Positions 24,254-31,218 of a DNA stretch of 33,039 nt are shown here, piece after piece. This stretch comes from a virus: positions 1 through 33,039 of the IMG/VR virus record IMGVR_UViG_3300042448_001132; one strand, written 5' to 3'. The position numbers and the translations under genes were made by a program. Within the stretch, counting starts at the first letter, position 1; each line of letters starts with the position of its first letter. Under the pieces are notes generated by a model. The model worked only from the letters and a program-made list of their open reading frames with translations, was not told the DNA's origin and searched no databases.

Positions 24254-25671
24254 TAGTATCTTTCCTGATGGCGTTTAACGTCTTGCCACAATTCGTCTAA
24301 AGGTGCCGTAATTATGACACCGTTTTGTGCTTTTATGTTGAATTTTGCGGGTTTTTCGGGTTCTTTTGGCTTAATTTGCTCCGCTATCAGGCATCCGTAA
24401 CTGAATCCGTCGCCATCATGTGACGCCCAATTGTGGTCTGGGTCACTTGAAAATATGCGTCTTTCCTCATCCCATATATAACTCCAAGCGCTTAAACCTT
24501 CTAGCCCTTTTTCACATTTGTCGGAAAATTCGCATCTTTGAATAATCCTTCGGGCGGCGTTTACTCTGTCTGCTTTTTTGCTGTCTGGCGTTATTTTGAC
24601 GTGCGAAGCGCCGAAATACTTAAGGAAAATCTCTATTGCGCTATATTTTGCCGCAAAAGTCTTATTTCTTGCGTCATGGGGTAGCCATATTTTGCCTAAA
24701 GCAGATGAACCATTGGCTCGTTTGTACTGGCTTATTTTGTCGCGCAAACGATCACACCACTGGTCAGCATCTAAACCGAATCCGCAGTCATAGTCAAAAA
24801 TCGTATAACCGCCGATTGTTGGCTGCCAGAAATACCATGTTGATGTGTCTTTTCTGCCTATGTCTGCACTGATATAAAAATCAGCGCCATTGGGGTCAAA
24901 TTCAACATGAGAACCTATCCGACCCTGTTTTTCCAGCCTTGATATTCCAGCCGCTAGTATTGCGCCAATGTTCGACGCAGTAAAGCTGCACATATATTCT
25001 TGGTCAAACTTGGCTAATCCGTAATCCTCGCCAAACTCGTCAATATATGCTCTTTTTTCTCGCGCTATTTCTTCAAGCGTCAAGACTTTTGTTTGCTCAA
25101 CGTCTAAAATCTCGGCGTAAGCGTCCGGGTTGTTTCTTGCCGCCTGGAATGTCTTGTATGCGTGATTTTTGCCGCGTGGCGTTGTAATAAATATCTGCCA
25201 GCCTTTATTTTCCGCAAGAATCGGGCGAAGGTATGCCCTTGAGTTTGGATTAGCAAGCGCCCACTCTGAATACACAATCCCGGCTGGCGTAGCGCCGACA
25301 AGACTATTGTAACTATCGCTTCCCACTACTTGCCACGTTGACCCGTTTTTGAACTCGATCATCATTTCCTGATTTCGGGTCGTTTTTCGTAGCTCAACTG
25401 GAAAAGCCTCATCTATTCGCTTTTTGCCAGTGTGCGGGTTTACAGCATCCCATATAGCTTTACGTGCTTGAGAGTATTCCGGGAGCATGTGCCAATACCC
25501 TGCCACTCTCTCAAAAGCAGCGCAAGCGGCGCGGTGCAAAGCTATTTCGTCTTTGCCTGACCGCCTGTGCCAGATCAATTCAGCATGCCGACCACCGCGC
25601 TCTAAGTATTTCCACGCTTTCTTTTGATAACTACGTGGCTCCCAGTTGTTGGGCAATACGATTTTAGTCAT
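24253..25671 (-). CDS. terL: Terminase large subunit
   Basis: A 472-aa protein. The ATPase has an atypical Walker A, WHRRSGKDE at 34-42 (Asp in place of Ser/Thr after GK), as in many podovirus terminases; Walker B-like GIVYSEWAL at 131-139; coupling motif FITTPRGKNH at 161-170. The RuvC-like nuclease has ADIGRKD (D270), LPHDARNKTF (D333) and SHDGDGFSYG near 425. It packages DNA into the procapsid with the small subunit and portal. It overlaps terS by 8 nt. Confidence 0.93.
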   Translation of the reverse strand: MTKIVLPNNWEPRSYQKKAWKYLERGGRHAELIWHRRSGKDEIALHRAACAAFERVAGYWHMLPEYSQARKAIWDAVNPHTGKKRIDEAFPVELRKTTRNQEMMIEFKNGSTWQVVGSDSYNSLVGATPAGIVYSEWALANPNSRAYLRPILAENKGWQIFITTPRGKNHAYKTFQAARNNPDAYAEILDVEQTKVLTLEEIAREKRAYIDEFGEDYGLAKFDQEYMCSFTASNIGAILAAGISRLEKQGRIGSHVEFDPNGADFYISADIGRKDTSTWYFWQPTIGGYTIFDYDCGFGLDADQWCDRLRDKISQYKRANGSSALGKIWLPHDARNKTFAAKYSAIEIFLKYFGASHVKITPDSKKADRVNAARRIIQRCEFSDKCEKGLEGLSAWSYIWDEERRIFSSDPDHNWASHDGDGFSYGCLIAEQIKPKEPEKPAKFNIKAQNGVIITAPLDELWQDVKRHQERY

Positions 25672-25993
25672 CAGAAAATCGTTTGATTACAACCGTCAAA
25701 GCTCCACCATTGTCCCCAACATGCTCAGTTCGTGCTAACTTGGGCGCAGCAAACTCAGCCAGCTTTGCCAACAGGTCAAGGGCTTTGCCGGGGTCTGGCT
25801 TGATTTCTCTTTCTAAATCACCTTCTGCCACTATTGTTAGCCACTTGGCAACGTTATCGGCATTACCCTCCAACAGCTTATTGATCGTTTCCCTGAATTC
25901 GCGTGTGGCTTTGTTCGGTGTCCCGGCAGTTCTTCCTCCGGTCTTCGGTGTTCCTTTAGGCCGACCAAAGCCGGATTTCGGCTTAGTAGTCAT
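25664..25993 (-). CDS. Small terminase subunit-like protein
   Basis: A 109-aa protein with a basic N-terminus (GFGRPKGTPKTGGRTAGTPNKATREF, an AT-hook-like stretch), followed by a helix INKLLEGNADNVAKWL and another with KALDLLAKLAEFAAPKLAR. This arrangement is typical of the small ORF before terL in BPP-1/epsilon15-type phages and of DNA-recognising terminase subunits. It is the first gene after the promoter at 26025-26052, and its Shine-Dalgarno may be paired in a leader hairpin. Confidence 0.8.
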   Translation of the reverse strand: MTTKPKSGFGRPKGTPKTGGRTAGTPNKATREFRETINKLLEGNADNVAKWLTIVAEGDLEREIKPDPGKALDLLAKLAEFAAPKLARTEHVGDNGGALTVVIKRFSDD

Positions 25994-25996
25994 AAT

Positions 25997-26020
25997 CTAT
26001 CCATTTTTTACTATAGATAG
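25997..26020 (-). promoter_or_regulatory. Leader hairpin over the terS ribosome-binding site
   Basis: On minus, CTATC (26020-26016) can pair with GATAG (26001-25997), extended by outer A-T pairs to 8 bp with one mismatch. The second arm includes the only purine-rich Shine-Dalgarno candidate (GGATAG, 5 nt before the ATG). The transcript is expected to begin near 26019, so its 5' end could mask translation of the terminase operon. Five-base core only, so tentative. Confidence 0.35.
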
Positions 26021-26024
26021 GTTT

Positions 26025-26052
26025 ATTCTACACAATTATGCGGTTTTTGCAA
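26025..26052 (-). promoter_or_regulatory. Repeated-type phage promoter, copy 3 (terminase operon)
   Basis: On minus: -35 TTGCAA (26052-26047), 16-bp spacer ending AATTGTG, -10 TAGAAT (26030-26025). It lies at the end of the 51-aa gene, whose stop is within it, and drives terS, terL and the head genes. Confidence 0.75.
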
Positions 26053-26191
26053 CACTTGCTCTTATGTATCTTTTGTATTGTCGGCTATCTAAAATGAATG
26101 CATCGCAGTTAATAACTGGCCGTTTCTTAAAGTGACCACCTAACCCGACCAAATACAAAGCGTATCTACTGACGATGTATTTTCTTTTCAT
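26036..26191 (-). CDS. Small basic protein, 51 aa
   Basis: Starts MKRKYIVSRYALYLVGLGG, then FKKRPVINCDAFILDSRQYKR. Rich in Lys, Arg and Tyr. The ATG at 26191 overlaps the preceding stop as ATGA, strong evidence that it is translated with the 102-aa ORF. Its 3' end holds the promoter of the terminase operon. Unknown function. Confidence 0.6.
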   Translation of the reverse strand: MKRKYIVSRYALYLVGLGGHFKKRPVINCDAFILDSRQYKRYIRASVAKTA

Positions 26192-26496
26192 TTTGCACCC
26201 CACTTTATAGGGTCGCCATCAATGTCAACAACATAAACAGGCAGCGCCATTGTTTCCGCGTCTGCTTTTATTCGCTCTTTCCATACTCCTGGAATTTGTG
26301 CGTACTTTTCCCCCGTTATTGTCCGGCATGGGGCGAGTTTAGGATAGCTTTCTTTTGCAAGTAGCCTATCCAGTTCTTTAGTCTCACTCTGTTTGAAAAG
26401 TTTGTAAACTACTCCCAGCGGCCATTCTGGGTCGTCTGTTTTGTTCCAGCGTATTTGTAAATGCGCCCCTAGCTCTTTTAATGATAATTCAACCAA
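26188..26496 (-). CDS. 102-aa ORF, probably the second half of a frameshifted gene
   Basis: The frame is well formed (LKELGAHLQIRWNKTDDPEW, then KLAPCRTITGEKYAQIP and MALPVYVVDIDGDPIKWG), but its only start is a TTG at 26496 with no Shine-Dalgarno. It overlaps the 58-aa ORF by 19 nt, and an A8 run just upstream allows a -1 shift from that ORF into this one, giving a single 155-aa protein with a continuous helix at the join. Function unknown. Sequencing error or true mutation at the A8 run are alternatives. Confidence 0.6.
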   Translation of the reverse strand: MVELSLKELGAHLQIRWNKTDDPEWPLGVVYKLFKQSETKELDRLLAKESYPKLAPCRTITGEKYAQIPGVWKERIKADAETMALPVYVVDIDGDPIKWGAK

Positions 26497-26654
26497 TTCG
26501 GCATATTTTTTTTGTTGTTTTCAGCCCATTGCAATATAGCCTCAGTCTGCTCCGGTGTTGTCGCTAATACCGCATCACTGCCCTTATGCAGCATAATCCA
26601 GCCCCCTTTATATTTCTCTACAGCAAAGTTGTAGTCAGGTAAATAGTATTTCAT
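26478..26654 (-). CDS. 58-aa ORF, first half of a frameshifted gene
   Basis: Starts MKYYLPDYNFAVEKYKGGW, then GSDAVLATTPEQTEAILQW; the frame passes an A8 run at about residue 48 and stops after eight more residues (MPNWLNYH). A slip at A_AAA_AAT would continue as YAELVELSL in the 102-aa frame. The ATG at 26654 lies 10 nt after the lipoprotein stop. The product may be a minor or regulatory form of the 155-aa fusion. Confidence 0.55.
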   Translation of the reverse strand: MKYYLPDYNFAVEKYKGGWIMLHKGSDAVLATTPEQTEAILQWAENNKKNMPNWLNYH

Positions 26655-26664
26655 GCTAGGCGCG

Positions 26665-26928
26665 CTACTTCATATAGTTCGTCATGTACCACGACTGGGT
26701 GCTGCACTGACTCACAACGTCAGCCACATCGTCGTCCGATTGGCGCGGCATCTTGGCGGCCAGCTCCATGCACTTTACAAACAGCGCCTCACGCGCAGCG
26801 CCTCTACGTGCGTCTTGTGCCAACTTGGCCGCAGAAGCCTCCTCGGTCGGCGTAAATGCGCCGTTTGTGCAGCCGGTTAGCGTGGCAGCCAGCGCCGCGA
26901 TCAGTAGTGCTCTTATCGTCAAAATCAT
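26665..26928 (-). CDS. Small lipoprotein, 87 aa
   Basis: The signal peptide (MILTIRALLIAALAATLTGC) ends in a lipobox with Cys20, so the mature protein is lipid-anchored. The rest is Ala-rich with a helix (KLAQDARRGAAREALFVKCME), a DDDVADVVSQC segment and a second free Cys pair. AGGAGCGC lies before the ATG. A superinfection-exclusion or spanin-like role is possible, but it is not Pro-rich and lies before the terminase genes. It directly follows the structured RNA. Confidence 0.7.
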   Translation of the reverse strand: MILTIRALLIAALAATLTGCTNGAFTPTEEASAAKLAQDARRGAAREALFVKCMELAAKMPRQSDDDVADVVSQCSTQSWYMTNYMK

Positions 26929-26975
26929 TGTGCGCTCCTAATTTTTATATATCAAAATATAAGGCTGTATAAGGT

Positions 26976-27525
26976 GGGGCTTATTACCCCGGATGTCCGT
27001 AGCCCTATTCGTCAATAGGGTTCACTGGTAAATCCCAGCCATACGCTTTGCAGGCTACTTTCGTAGCTCCTGTGCCGGACTGTTCACTAACATTGAAGCA
27101 GGCAGGGTTTGACCTGCTATCTCAGTCCCTACTCATCGCGTCTGAGGCCACGAACATTCGGGTTTTGTGCGTGTCCATTAAGTGCCTACGCACTCCACGC
27201 CGCCGCTTCAATGTTAGTCCCCGTACTTTCCGGGGTGTCATCTAGGTGCTGCATTTAGAACTGCCTAGCCAATTCGAGCAAACGAAAGCAGCGTCCGTTT
27301 TGTTAGTGGCGGTGCTGTCTCCCCGCTTGTGGTTTTGTCCTTTCGGCTTGTCCACCAGAACACCACGGCTTTTCACCGTTGATCTTGCGTATCAGCCTAC
27401 GCATTCACTAACAAGTCTAGGGTCTGCTCGCATAAAGCAGCGACGCACAAGAAAGGACCAAACCAAAACAACGGCGCTAACCCGTTGCCAGACCCTAGAC
27501 TTTTTAGTCCCCGTGCTTTCCGGGG
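26976..27525 (-). ncRNA. Large structured RNA, about 550 nt, GOLLD/ROOL-like
   Basis: There is no credible gene between the stop at 27526 and the lipoprotein at 26928. On minus, two halves each begin with the same 17-nt hairpin CCCCGGAAAGYACGGGG (27525-27509 and 27235-27219) followed by GACTAA and a long perfect stem: 14 bp (27502-27489 with 27426-27413) and 14 bp (27218-27205 with 27099-27086). Others are 27469-27487 (6 bp), 27300-27308 with 27406-27414 (9 bp), 27386-27403 (6 bp), 27167-27193 (6 bp), 27054-27067 (5 bp, GAAA loop on minus), 27003-27020 (7 bp) and 26976-26990 (4 bp). The GNRA loop and operon direction favour minus. GOLLD and ROOL are giant phage-associated RNAs of this size; I cannot tell which, if either. 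Confidence 0.75.
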
Positions 27526-27678
27526 TCAGTGCTTATTTTCCCTCATTTTCTCTATCTTATCCAACATTTCCCGCTTTTCAATTAGCGCTTTTGCTTTCTT
27601 TTCTGCCTCCGCTTTACTCATTCCCGCGTCGTATTGAAGTATTGCTGCGCGTTCTTCAAATGCTTCTCGGTCATTCAT
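27526..27678 (-). CDS. Small phage protein, 50 aa (ERAAI...SKAEAE motif)
   Basis: Starts MNDREAFEERAAILQYDAG, then MSKAEAEKKAKALIEKRE. The ERAAIxxYDxGxSKAEAE motif is common in short phage proteins and at the ends of some primases, probably a small helical binding module. The ATG at 27678 overlaps the preceding stop as ATGA; an extended start at 27726 is less likely. It is the last gene before the structured RNA, which begins one base after its stop. Confidence 0.7.
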   Translation of the reverse strand: MNDREAFEERAAILQYDAGMSKAEAEKKAKALIEKREMLDKIEKMRENKH

Positions 27679-27902
27679 TTTGTTTCTTTTAGTATGACTG
27701 CGGCTGCACGGCAAATTTTGTTCCAATCACCTCCAAGTACGTCAATACCCCACTGCTCTGGTTGCGCTAGTCGCTCACGTAGTGCTTCAATTGAAGGAAC
27801 TTGCATAAAAAGATCAGGCTCACCGCCTTTGATGTATGCGACCAGCGCTTCAAGATCGTTTAGCGCTTGCTGTATTAGTTCTCGGTCAGTTTTGTCAGTC
27901 AT
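27675..27902 (-). CDS. Mosaic early protein (RERLAQPE, GGDW modules)
   Basis: A 75-aa protein starting MTDKTDRELIQQALNDLEAL. It has EALRERLAQPEQWGID, then VLGGDWNKICRAAAVIL, the latter shared with the gene at 3461-3694. The N-terminus is shared with the next gene upstream (MTDKIDREIMQQALDAL). It overlaps both neighbours by ATGA. Function unknown; part of a mosaic family. Confidence 0.65.
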   Translation of the reverse strand: MTDKTDRELIQQALNDLEALVAYIKGGEPDLFMQVPSIEALRERLAQPEQWGIDVLGGDWNKICRAAAVILKETK

Positions 27903-28321
27903 TTTTGCCCTCCTGTGTACTCGTAAAAATACCGATCTGTTAATTCTTCCTGCATTCTTTTGCGATTATTGCCTTCCGGCCAAGATAGCGCAGCTTCTTT
28001 TTTGGCTCTTTTTTTTGCTTTTAGATGTAATTCTTCCAAGTCAAGAGCTATGCGTCGTGGTTGCGTGTCTGGCGCTAGTGCGGCCTCGATTTCTTGCTGC
28101 ACGTCAGTAAAACGCTGCAGTGGGTCTGGCTGCGCTAGTCGCTCGCGTAGAACGGCGCTGTGTTTGGCAATACACTCATGAAGCGCACGCTCAAAAATTG
28201 CATCTTCTTGTGAGTAAAAACCATAACCTCGCTTTGCTTGAGTAATGCCAAGCAGTCGGGCGTTTTCTATTAGCGCATCTAGCGCTTGCTGCATTATTTC
28301 TCGGTCAATTTTGTCAGTCAT
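27899..28321 (-). CDS. Mosaic early protein with QRFTDVQQEIE module
   Basis: A 140-aa protein. MTDKIDREIMQQALDAL start, VLRERLAQPDPLQRFTDVQQ, EIEAALAPDTQ, then a Lys-rich helix (LKAKKRAKKEAALSWPEGN) and DRYFYEYTGGQK end. The RLAQPxPLQRFTDVQQEIExAL module is repeated at 28518-28991. The ATG at 28321 overlaps the previous stop as ATGA. Confidence 0.65.
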   Translation of the reverse strand: MTDKIDREIMQQALDALIENARLLGITQAKRGYGFYSQEDAIFERALHECIAKHSAVLRERLAQPDPLQRFTDVQQEIEAALAPDTQPRRIALDLEELHLKAKKRAKKEAALSWPEGNNRKRMQEELTDRYFYEYTGGQK

Positions 28322-28521
28322 TTCATGCACTCCCAATACTTGCCGTTGAATACTGGCTTACCTTCGTTTTTAATGCACAATGCGCGGTATTCGGATGCAG
28401 GGTCTTCACCGATTGCGTGCTTGTATAGTGAAAGTACACCATGCGCGAATACACAAATTAAAAAAAGAGCAGTTACCACAATTAGCACTTGAATTAAAAT
28501 TTCAAAAATAGCATCTTTCAT
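28318..28521 (-). CDS. Single-pass membrane protein, 67 aa
   Basis: The N-terminus has one transmembrane helix (about residues 4-30, FEILIQVLIVVTALFLICVF), followed by a soluble part with ALCIKNEGKPVFNGKYWECM, two Cys likely paired. The ATG at 28521 is preceded by the common GGAGAAAAACAC junction. Unknown role; topology suggests periplasmic C-terminus. Confidence 0.65.
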   Translation of the reverse strand: MKDAIFEILIQVLIVVTALFLICVFAHGVLSLYKHAIGEDPASEYRALCIKNEGKPVFNGKYWECMK

Positions 28522-28991
28522 GTGTTTTTCTCCTTTAGTTTCCCCTGCACCTCGCCAATCAAAGCAGCATACTCTAAATTGTAGCGACTCATGATTATGA
28601 TTTCCTCCTCCGTCAGCCCTTGCCATTCGCGCTGTTGTGGGGAGGTGTAAAGCGGAACAATCTCAGCAATACCGTTCTGTACCCAAGGATCGGCGCGTAA
28701 CTTCTCAATCTTGCTTTCAAACGTTGACCATCCCGTAGGCGCAATTTCATCACTGATTGACTTGCTACTTAGTGTACGAAGTACATACGCCACTGGATCC
28801 TGCTCTGGCGTTAATGCGGACTCTATCTCTTGCTGCACGTCAGTAAAACGCTGCAGTGGCTCTGGCTGCGCCAGCCTCTCGCCTAGTGCGGCGATGGCTT
28901 CGCTGTGTCCATCCAAGTCTTTGTTTGAGTTTGAATATGGATGTGCTTTTATCAGCGCCTCCAGCGCTTGCTTCATTGCTTCGATGCTCAT
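28518..28991 (-). CDS. Mosaic early protein, MSIEAMKQALEAL type
   Basis: A 157-aa protein assembled from modules: MSIEAMKQALEALIKA (shared with 30172 and 30453 genes), GERLAQPEPLQRFTDVQQ (shared with 27899), ALTPEQDPVAYVLRTL, then VPLYTSPQREWQGLTEEEI near the C-terminus and a KEKNT end. The last modules recur in small early proteins of many phages. The end is encoded by the Shine-Dalgarno region of the next gene. Confidence 0.7.
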   Translation of the reverse strand: MSIEAMKQALEALIKAHPYSNSNKDLDGHSEAIAALGERLAQPEPLQRFTDVQQEIESALTPEQDPVAYVLRTLSSKSISDEIAPTGWSTFESKIEKLRADPWVQNGIAEIVPLYTSPQQREWQGLTEEEIIIMSRYNLEYAALIGEVQGKLKEKNT

Positions 28992-29194
28992 GTGTTTTTC
29001 TCCTTTAATTTTGTTTCAACGGCGCGCAAACTTTCGCGAATCATGTCGTCAAGCCAGTCAGTTCCGCTATCGGGCACTTTGAGCTTGATGGCTGCGTATT
29101 GGCGCAGGGTCATGCCAAAGAATGTCTCGATACCTGCCGGGCCATGATCCACTTGACCTGGAAACGCTGGCCCACCGTCGTCAATGTTGCTCAT
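28988..29194 (-). CDS. Conserved phage protein (DGGPAFPG motif), 68 aa
   Basis: Starts MSNIDDGGPAFPGQVDHG, then GMTLRQYAAIKLKVPDSG. The DGGPAFP...GMxLRxYxA pattern is common in phage early proteins of Gram-negatives, function unknown. It ends KEKNT through the shared junction. The ATG at 29194 is preferred to 29230 because AAGGGGAAACAC lies before it and it overlaps the preceding stop. Confidence 0.75.
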   Translation of the reverse strand: MSNIDDGGPAFPGQVDHGPAGIETFFGMTLRQYAAIKLKVPDSGTDWLDDMIRESLRAVETKLKEKNT

Positions 29195-29610
29195 GTGTTT
29201 CCCCTTGCCTTTGCTAATGCTATAGCCCACTCCCTGGCTTGAAAACGGATGTAATCTTGTTCACTAACAGACAACAAACCAAAGTCGTGTCGGTAGCTCA
29301 GGCAAGCAGAATCAATCTGTTCGTCTGTTAGTTCTTGCAATTCGCGCTGGGGCAGGGCTGTGTAGAGCATAGTGCCGATTGGAAGGGCATCAATTTCTTT
29401 TTGCATGTAATCAATATTGTGTTTTGCCTTCCCAAACCCTTCACAAACCCACGCCACTGGCTCCTGCGTTCCACGACGTAACCTAAGCGCGTTTAACTCT
29501 GCAATCTCTTTTGCAGCTTGCTTGCATAAATTTCTCAAGTACTCGTCAGATACGGCACCCTCAAGTTTGTCTATGTTTTCTAAAATGGCTAGTAATCTTA
29601 AGTCGCTCAT
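29191..29610 (-). CDS. Mosaic early protein, EPVAW / PQRELQELTDEQI modules
   Basis: A 139-aa protein. Helical N-terminus (MSDLRLLAILENIDKLEG), QEPVAWVCEGFGKAKH in the middle, then ALPIGTMLYTALPQRELQELTDEQI and FQAREWAIALAKARGNT at the end. The EPVAW...LYTxPQRExQxLTDEQI architecture is widespread in phage early genes. The ATG at 29610 has the GGAGAAAAACAC junction. Confidence 0.7.
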   Translation of the reverse strand: MSDLRLLAILENIDKLEGAVSDEYLRNLCKQAAKEIAELNALRLRRGTQEPVAWVCEGFGKAKHNIDYMQKEIDALPIGTMLYTALPQRELQELTDEQIDSACLSYRHDFGLLSVSEQDYIRFQAREWAIALAKARGNT

Positions 29611-29623
29611 GTGTTTTTCTCCT

Positions 29624-29914
29624 TCATTTCGGTTTCTTGGCGAGGCCAGCACTCAATAGCCTGTCCGCTTCAATCGCTGCCAGTTCCAGGGTTGCATGAT
29701 TGCCGTAAAAGCAATTCCCCATTTGGAGCCAATAGCGCTTTGTCTCGTCACCGAACGAAATTATAATATTCATCCCGTCGTGCCGGCGCAGCCAAGTGCC
29801 AAAGAACTTCCCGTGAATATCACCGGACTGCTGATGCCCATCTAGCTCGTGCTTGCCGTAATCCCAAAATTCAACATCGCGCCCAACCGGACGCGGGTTC
29901 CGTTCCTTGCTCAT
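29624..29914 (-). CDS. Hypothetical protein, 96 aa
   Basis: Begins MSKERNPRPVGRDVEFWDYG; the middle has DIHGKFFGTWLRRHDG and IISFGDETKRYWLQMGNCF, and the end LELAAIEADRLLSAGL. Aromatic-rich; no family recognised. The ATG at 29914 follows the common GGAGAAAAACAC junction; the frame open to 30055 is only a read-through of the upstream gene. Confidence 0.65.
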   Translation of the reverse strand: MSKERNPRPVGRDVEFWDYGKHELDGHQQSGDIHGKFFGTWLRRHDGMNIIISFGDETKRYWLQMGNCFYGNHATLELAAIEADRLLSAGLAKKPK

Positions 29915-29936
29915 GTGTTTTTCTCCTTTAGTGTAT

Positions 29937-30194
29937 TTAATACCATTTATAATCTTCATCTGTCGGCTTTGATACTGGCGTTTTCCAATAAGGTTCTTTT
30001 TTCTCGGTCGGTGATCCTTTTGGTCGTGTTTTTCCTGTGTAGCAAACCTGTTCATCGTCCGCTGTAATTACTCGTCCCTCGCGTGCCAGCCATACATGCT
30101 TTATTTGTGTCCGAGCCTCACCGTCCCACAAGTGCCAGACGTATGCGTCTTGTGGCATTTGTTTTAGTAATTCAATAAGCTTTTTTACTTTCAT
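29937..30194 (-). CDS. Phage protein, DUF6972-like (LKKMPQDAxVW), 85 aa
   Basis: Starts MKVKKLIELLKQMPQDAYVW, followed by a strand-rich part (GEARTQIKHVWLAREGRVI, then DEQVCYTGK) and a basic C-terminal tail with KEPYWKTPVSKPTDED. Proteins opening with a V-x-x-LIELL...PxDAxVW motif are frequent in phages; the role is unknown and the family name is only a guess. It overlaps the preceding gene by 23 nt and has GGAGAAAAACTC before its ATG. Confidence 0.6.
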   Translation of the reverse strand: MKVKKLIELLKQMPQDAYVWHLWDGEARTQIKHVWLAREGRVITADDEQVCYTGKTRPKGSPTEKKEPYWKTPVSKPTDEDYKWY

Positions 30195-30456
30195 GAGTTT
30201 TTCTCCAAAGTATGCCGGAAATTAGCGGTTGCCATTCACGCTGCAACTCCTGTTTCTCAGGCTTTCTATGCGCTATAGCCTCTCCGTCAGCAAACAAGAC
30301 TTCGCGCAGCGCCCAGCTTTCTTGCTTCTCAGCCTGTTCAATAGCAGCACGTAGGGCGTCAATAGTTTCGCCAAAAGTGATCGGGTCTGCCGCGTCACCT
30401 CGCTCCAACACTTCCATCGCCCGTTCCATCGCTTGCTTCATTGCTTCAATGCTCAT
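30172..30456 (-). CDS. Mosaic early protein, MSIEAMKQA type, 94 aa
   Basis: Shares MSIEAMKQAMERAMEVLE with the 28518 and 30453 genes, then ALRAAIEQAEKQESWALREV, similar to the 30453 gene (TLRAAIEQAEEP). The C-terminus has LQREWQPLISGILWRKTHE, with the REWQ module. ATGA overlap with the preceding gene. Function unknown. Confidence 0.65.
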   Translation of the reverse strand: MSIEAMKQAMERAMEVLERGDAADPITFGETIDALRAAIEQAEKQESWALREVLFADGEAIAHRKPEKQELQREWQPLISGILWRKTHESKKAY

Positions 30457-30863
30457 TTCTTCTCTCCTATGCCGTGCGCGGCTTCTGTAGCTGAGAAAAT
30501 GCGCGGCTTCGGCAAATCACTCAGCCACTTTTCAGGCGCGTCCTTGAACTGCGGCTCTCGCTGCTCAAGCAGTGACACCGCAAACTCCAGCCCGTTGTAA
30601 AGCCCGTGCATATACGGGTCGCAGTTCCATGTACCGTCCATGCCCTGCACATCCCGCATTTGGCGCACTGAATCAATCAGCGGCTCTTCCGCTTGCTCGA
30701 TAGCTGCGCGGAGGGTGGTTATGGCGTCGGCGATCTTCTTAACATCCTCATATATCGCGGTCTTGTAGCCAACAGAGGCATACGTCTCCACCGCTTCATC
30801 ATTCACGCATTCGTAGCCGATCTCTAGCGCATCCAGCGCCTGCTTCATTGCTTCAATGCTCAT
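30453..30863 (-). CDS. Mosaic early protein, MSIEAMKQALDALE type, 136 aa
   Basis: Modules: MSIEAMKQALDALEIGYEC, KIADAITTLRAAIEQAEEP (about 45-63), then GTWNCDPYMHGLYNGLEFAV and LLEQREPQFKDAPEKW. The last two occur in short phage early proteins. It ends GEKK via the junction, with an ATGA overlap. Unknown role. Confidence 0.7.
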   Translation of the reverse strand: MSIEAMKQALDALEIGYECVNDEAVETYASVGYKTAIYEDVKKIADAITTLRAAIEQAEEPLIDSVRQMRDVQGMDGTWNCDPYMHGLYNGLEFAVSLLEQREPQFKDAPEKWLSDLPKPRIFSATEAAHGIGEKK

Positions 30864-31192
30864 GTTTTCCCCTCTGCTTTGGCAATGGCTTTTTTAGCAA
30901 TCTTACGGCCTTCTTCAACCCACTCACCAAAATCTACAACTTCTCTGTCATCAAGAAAATAAAGCAACGCCTTAAGCAACTCCGGCGCGGCTGCGATCAG
31001 GCGAGCGTTATCGAATCCACTGTAGCAGTGCGCCACAACGTGAGACTCTTGACCATCAGGAAACATCTTGCGAATAACGAGGTCATCCTGCGCGTTGAAG
31101 TAGATGTCCCACGGCCCCGGTGTGATGCTTTTACCGCCTCGGCAAAATTCATCGAATGTCATATCGACGATCTTTTCATTGATGATGTTCAT
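30860..31192 (-). CDS. Early protein with TPGPW and ARLIAAAPELLKAL modules
   Basis: A 110-aa protein. TPGPWDIYFNAQDD around residues 24-37 and DNARLIAAAPELLKALLYFL around 61-80 are the classic pair seen in phage early proteins of unknown function; residues 81-110 form a helix with Lys-rich end (AKKAIAKAEGKT). First gene of the mosaic cluster; AAGGAGAGAGAT precedes the ATG and the promoter at 31219-31246 lies 27 nt upstream. Confidence 0.75.
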   Translation of the reverse strand: MNIINEKIVDMTFDEFCRGGKSITPGPWDIYFNAQDDLVIRKMFPDGQESHVVAHCYSGFDNARLIAAAPELLKALLYFLDDREVVDFGEWVEEGRKIAKKAIAKAEGKT

Positions 31193-31218
31193 ATCTCTCT
31201 CCTTAGTTGGTAAGAGAT

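Noticed and set aside
26941-27540. Group I or group II intron
   Set aside because: No domain V-like hairpin, no intron ORF, and flanking genes are both complete; the RNA lies between genes rather than inside one.
27246-27692. Plus-strand ORF of 148 aa
   Set aside because: It runs against the operon through the structured RNA and two real minus genes, has no Shine-Dalgarno, and reads as low-complexity shadow sequence.
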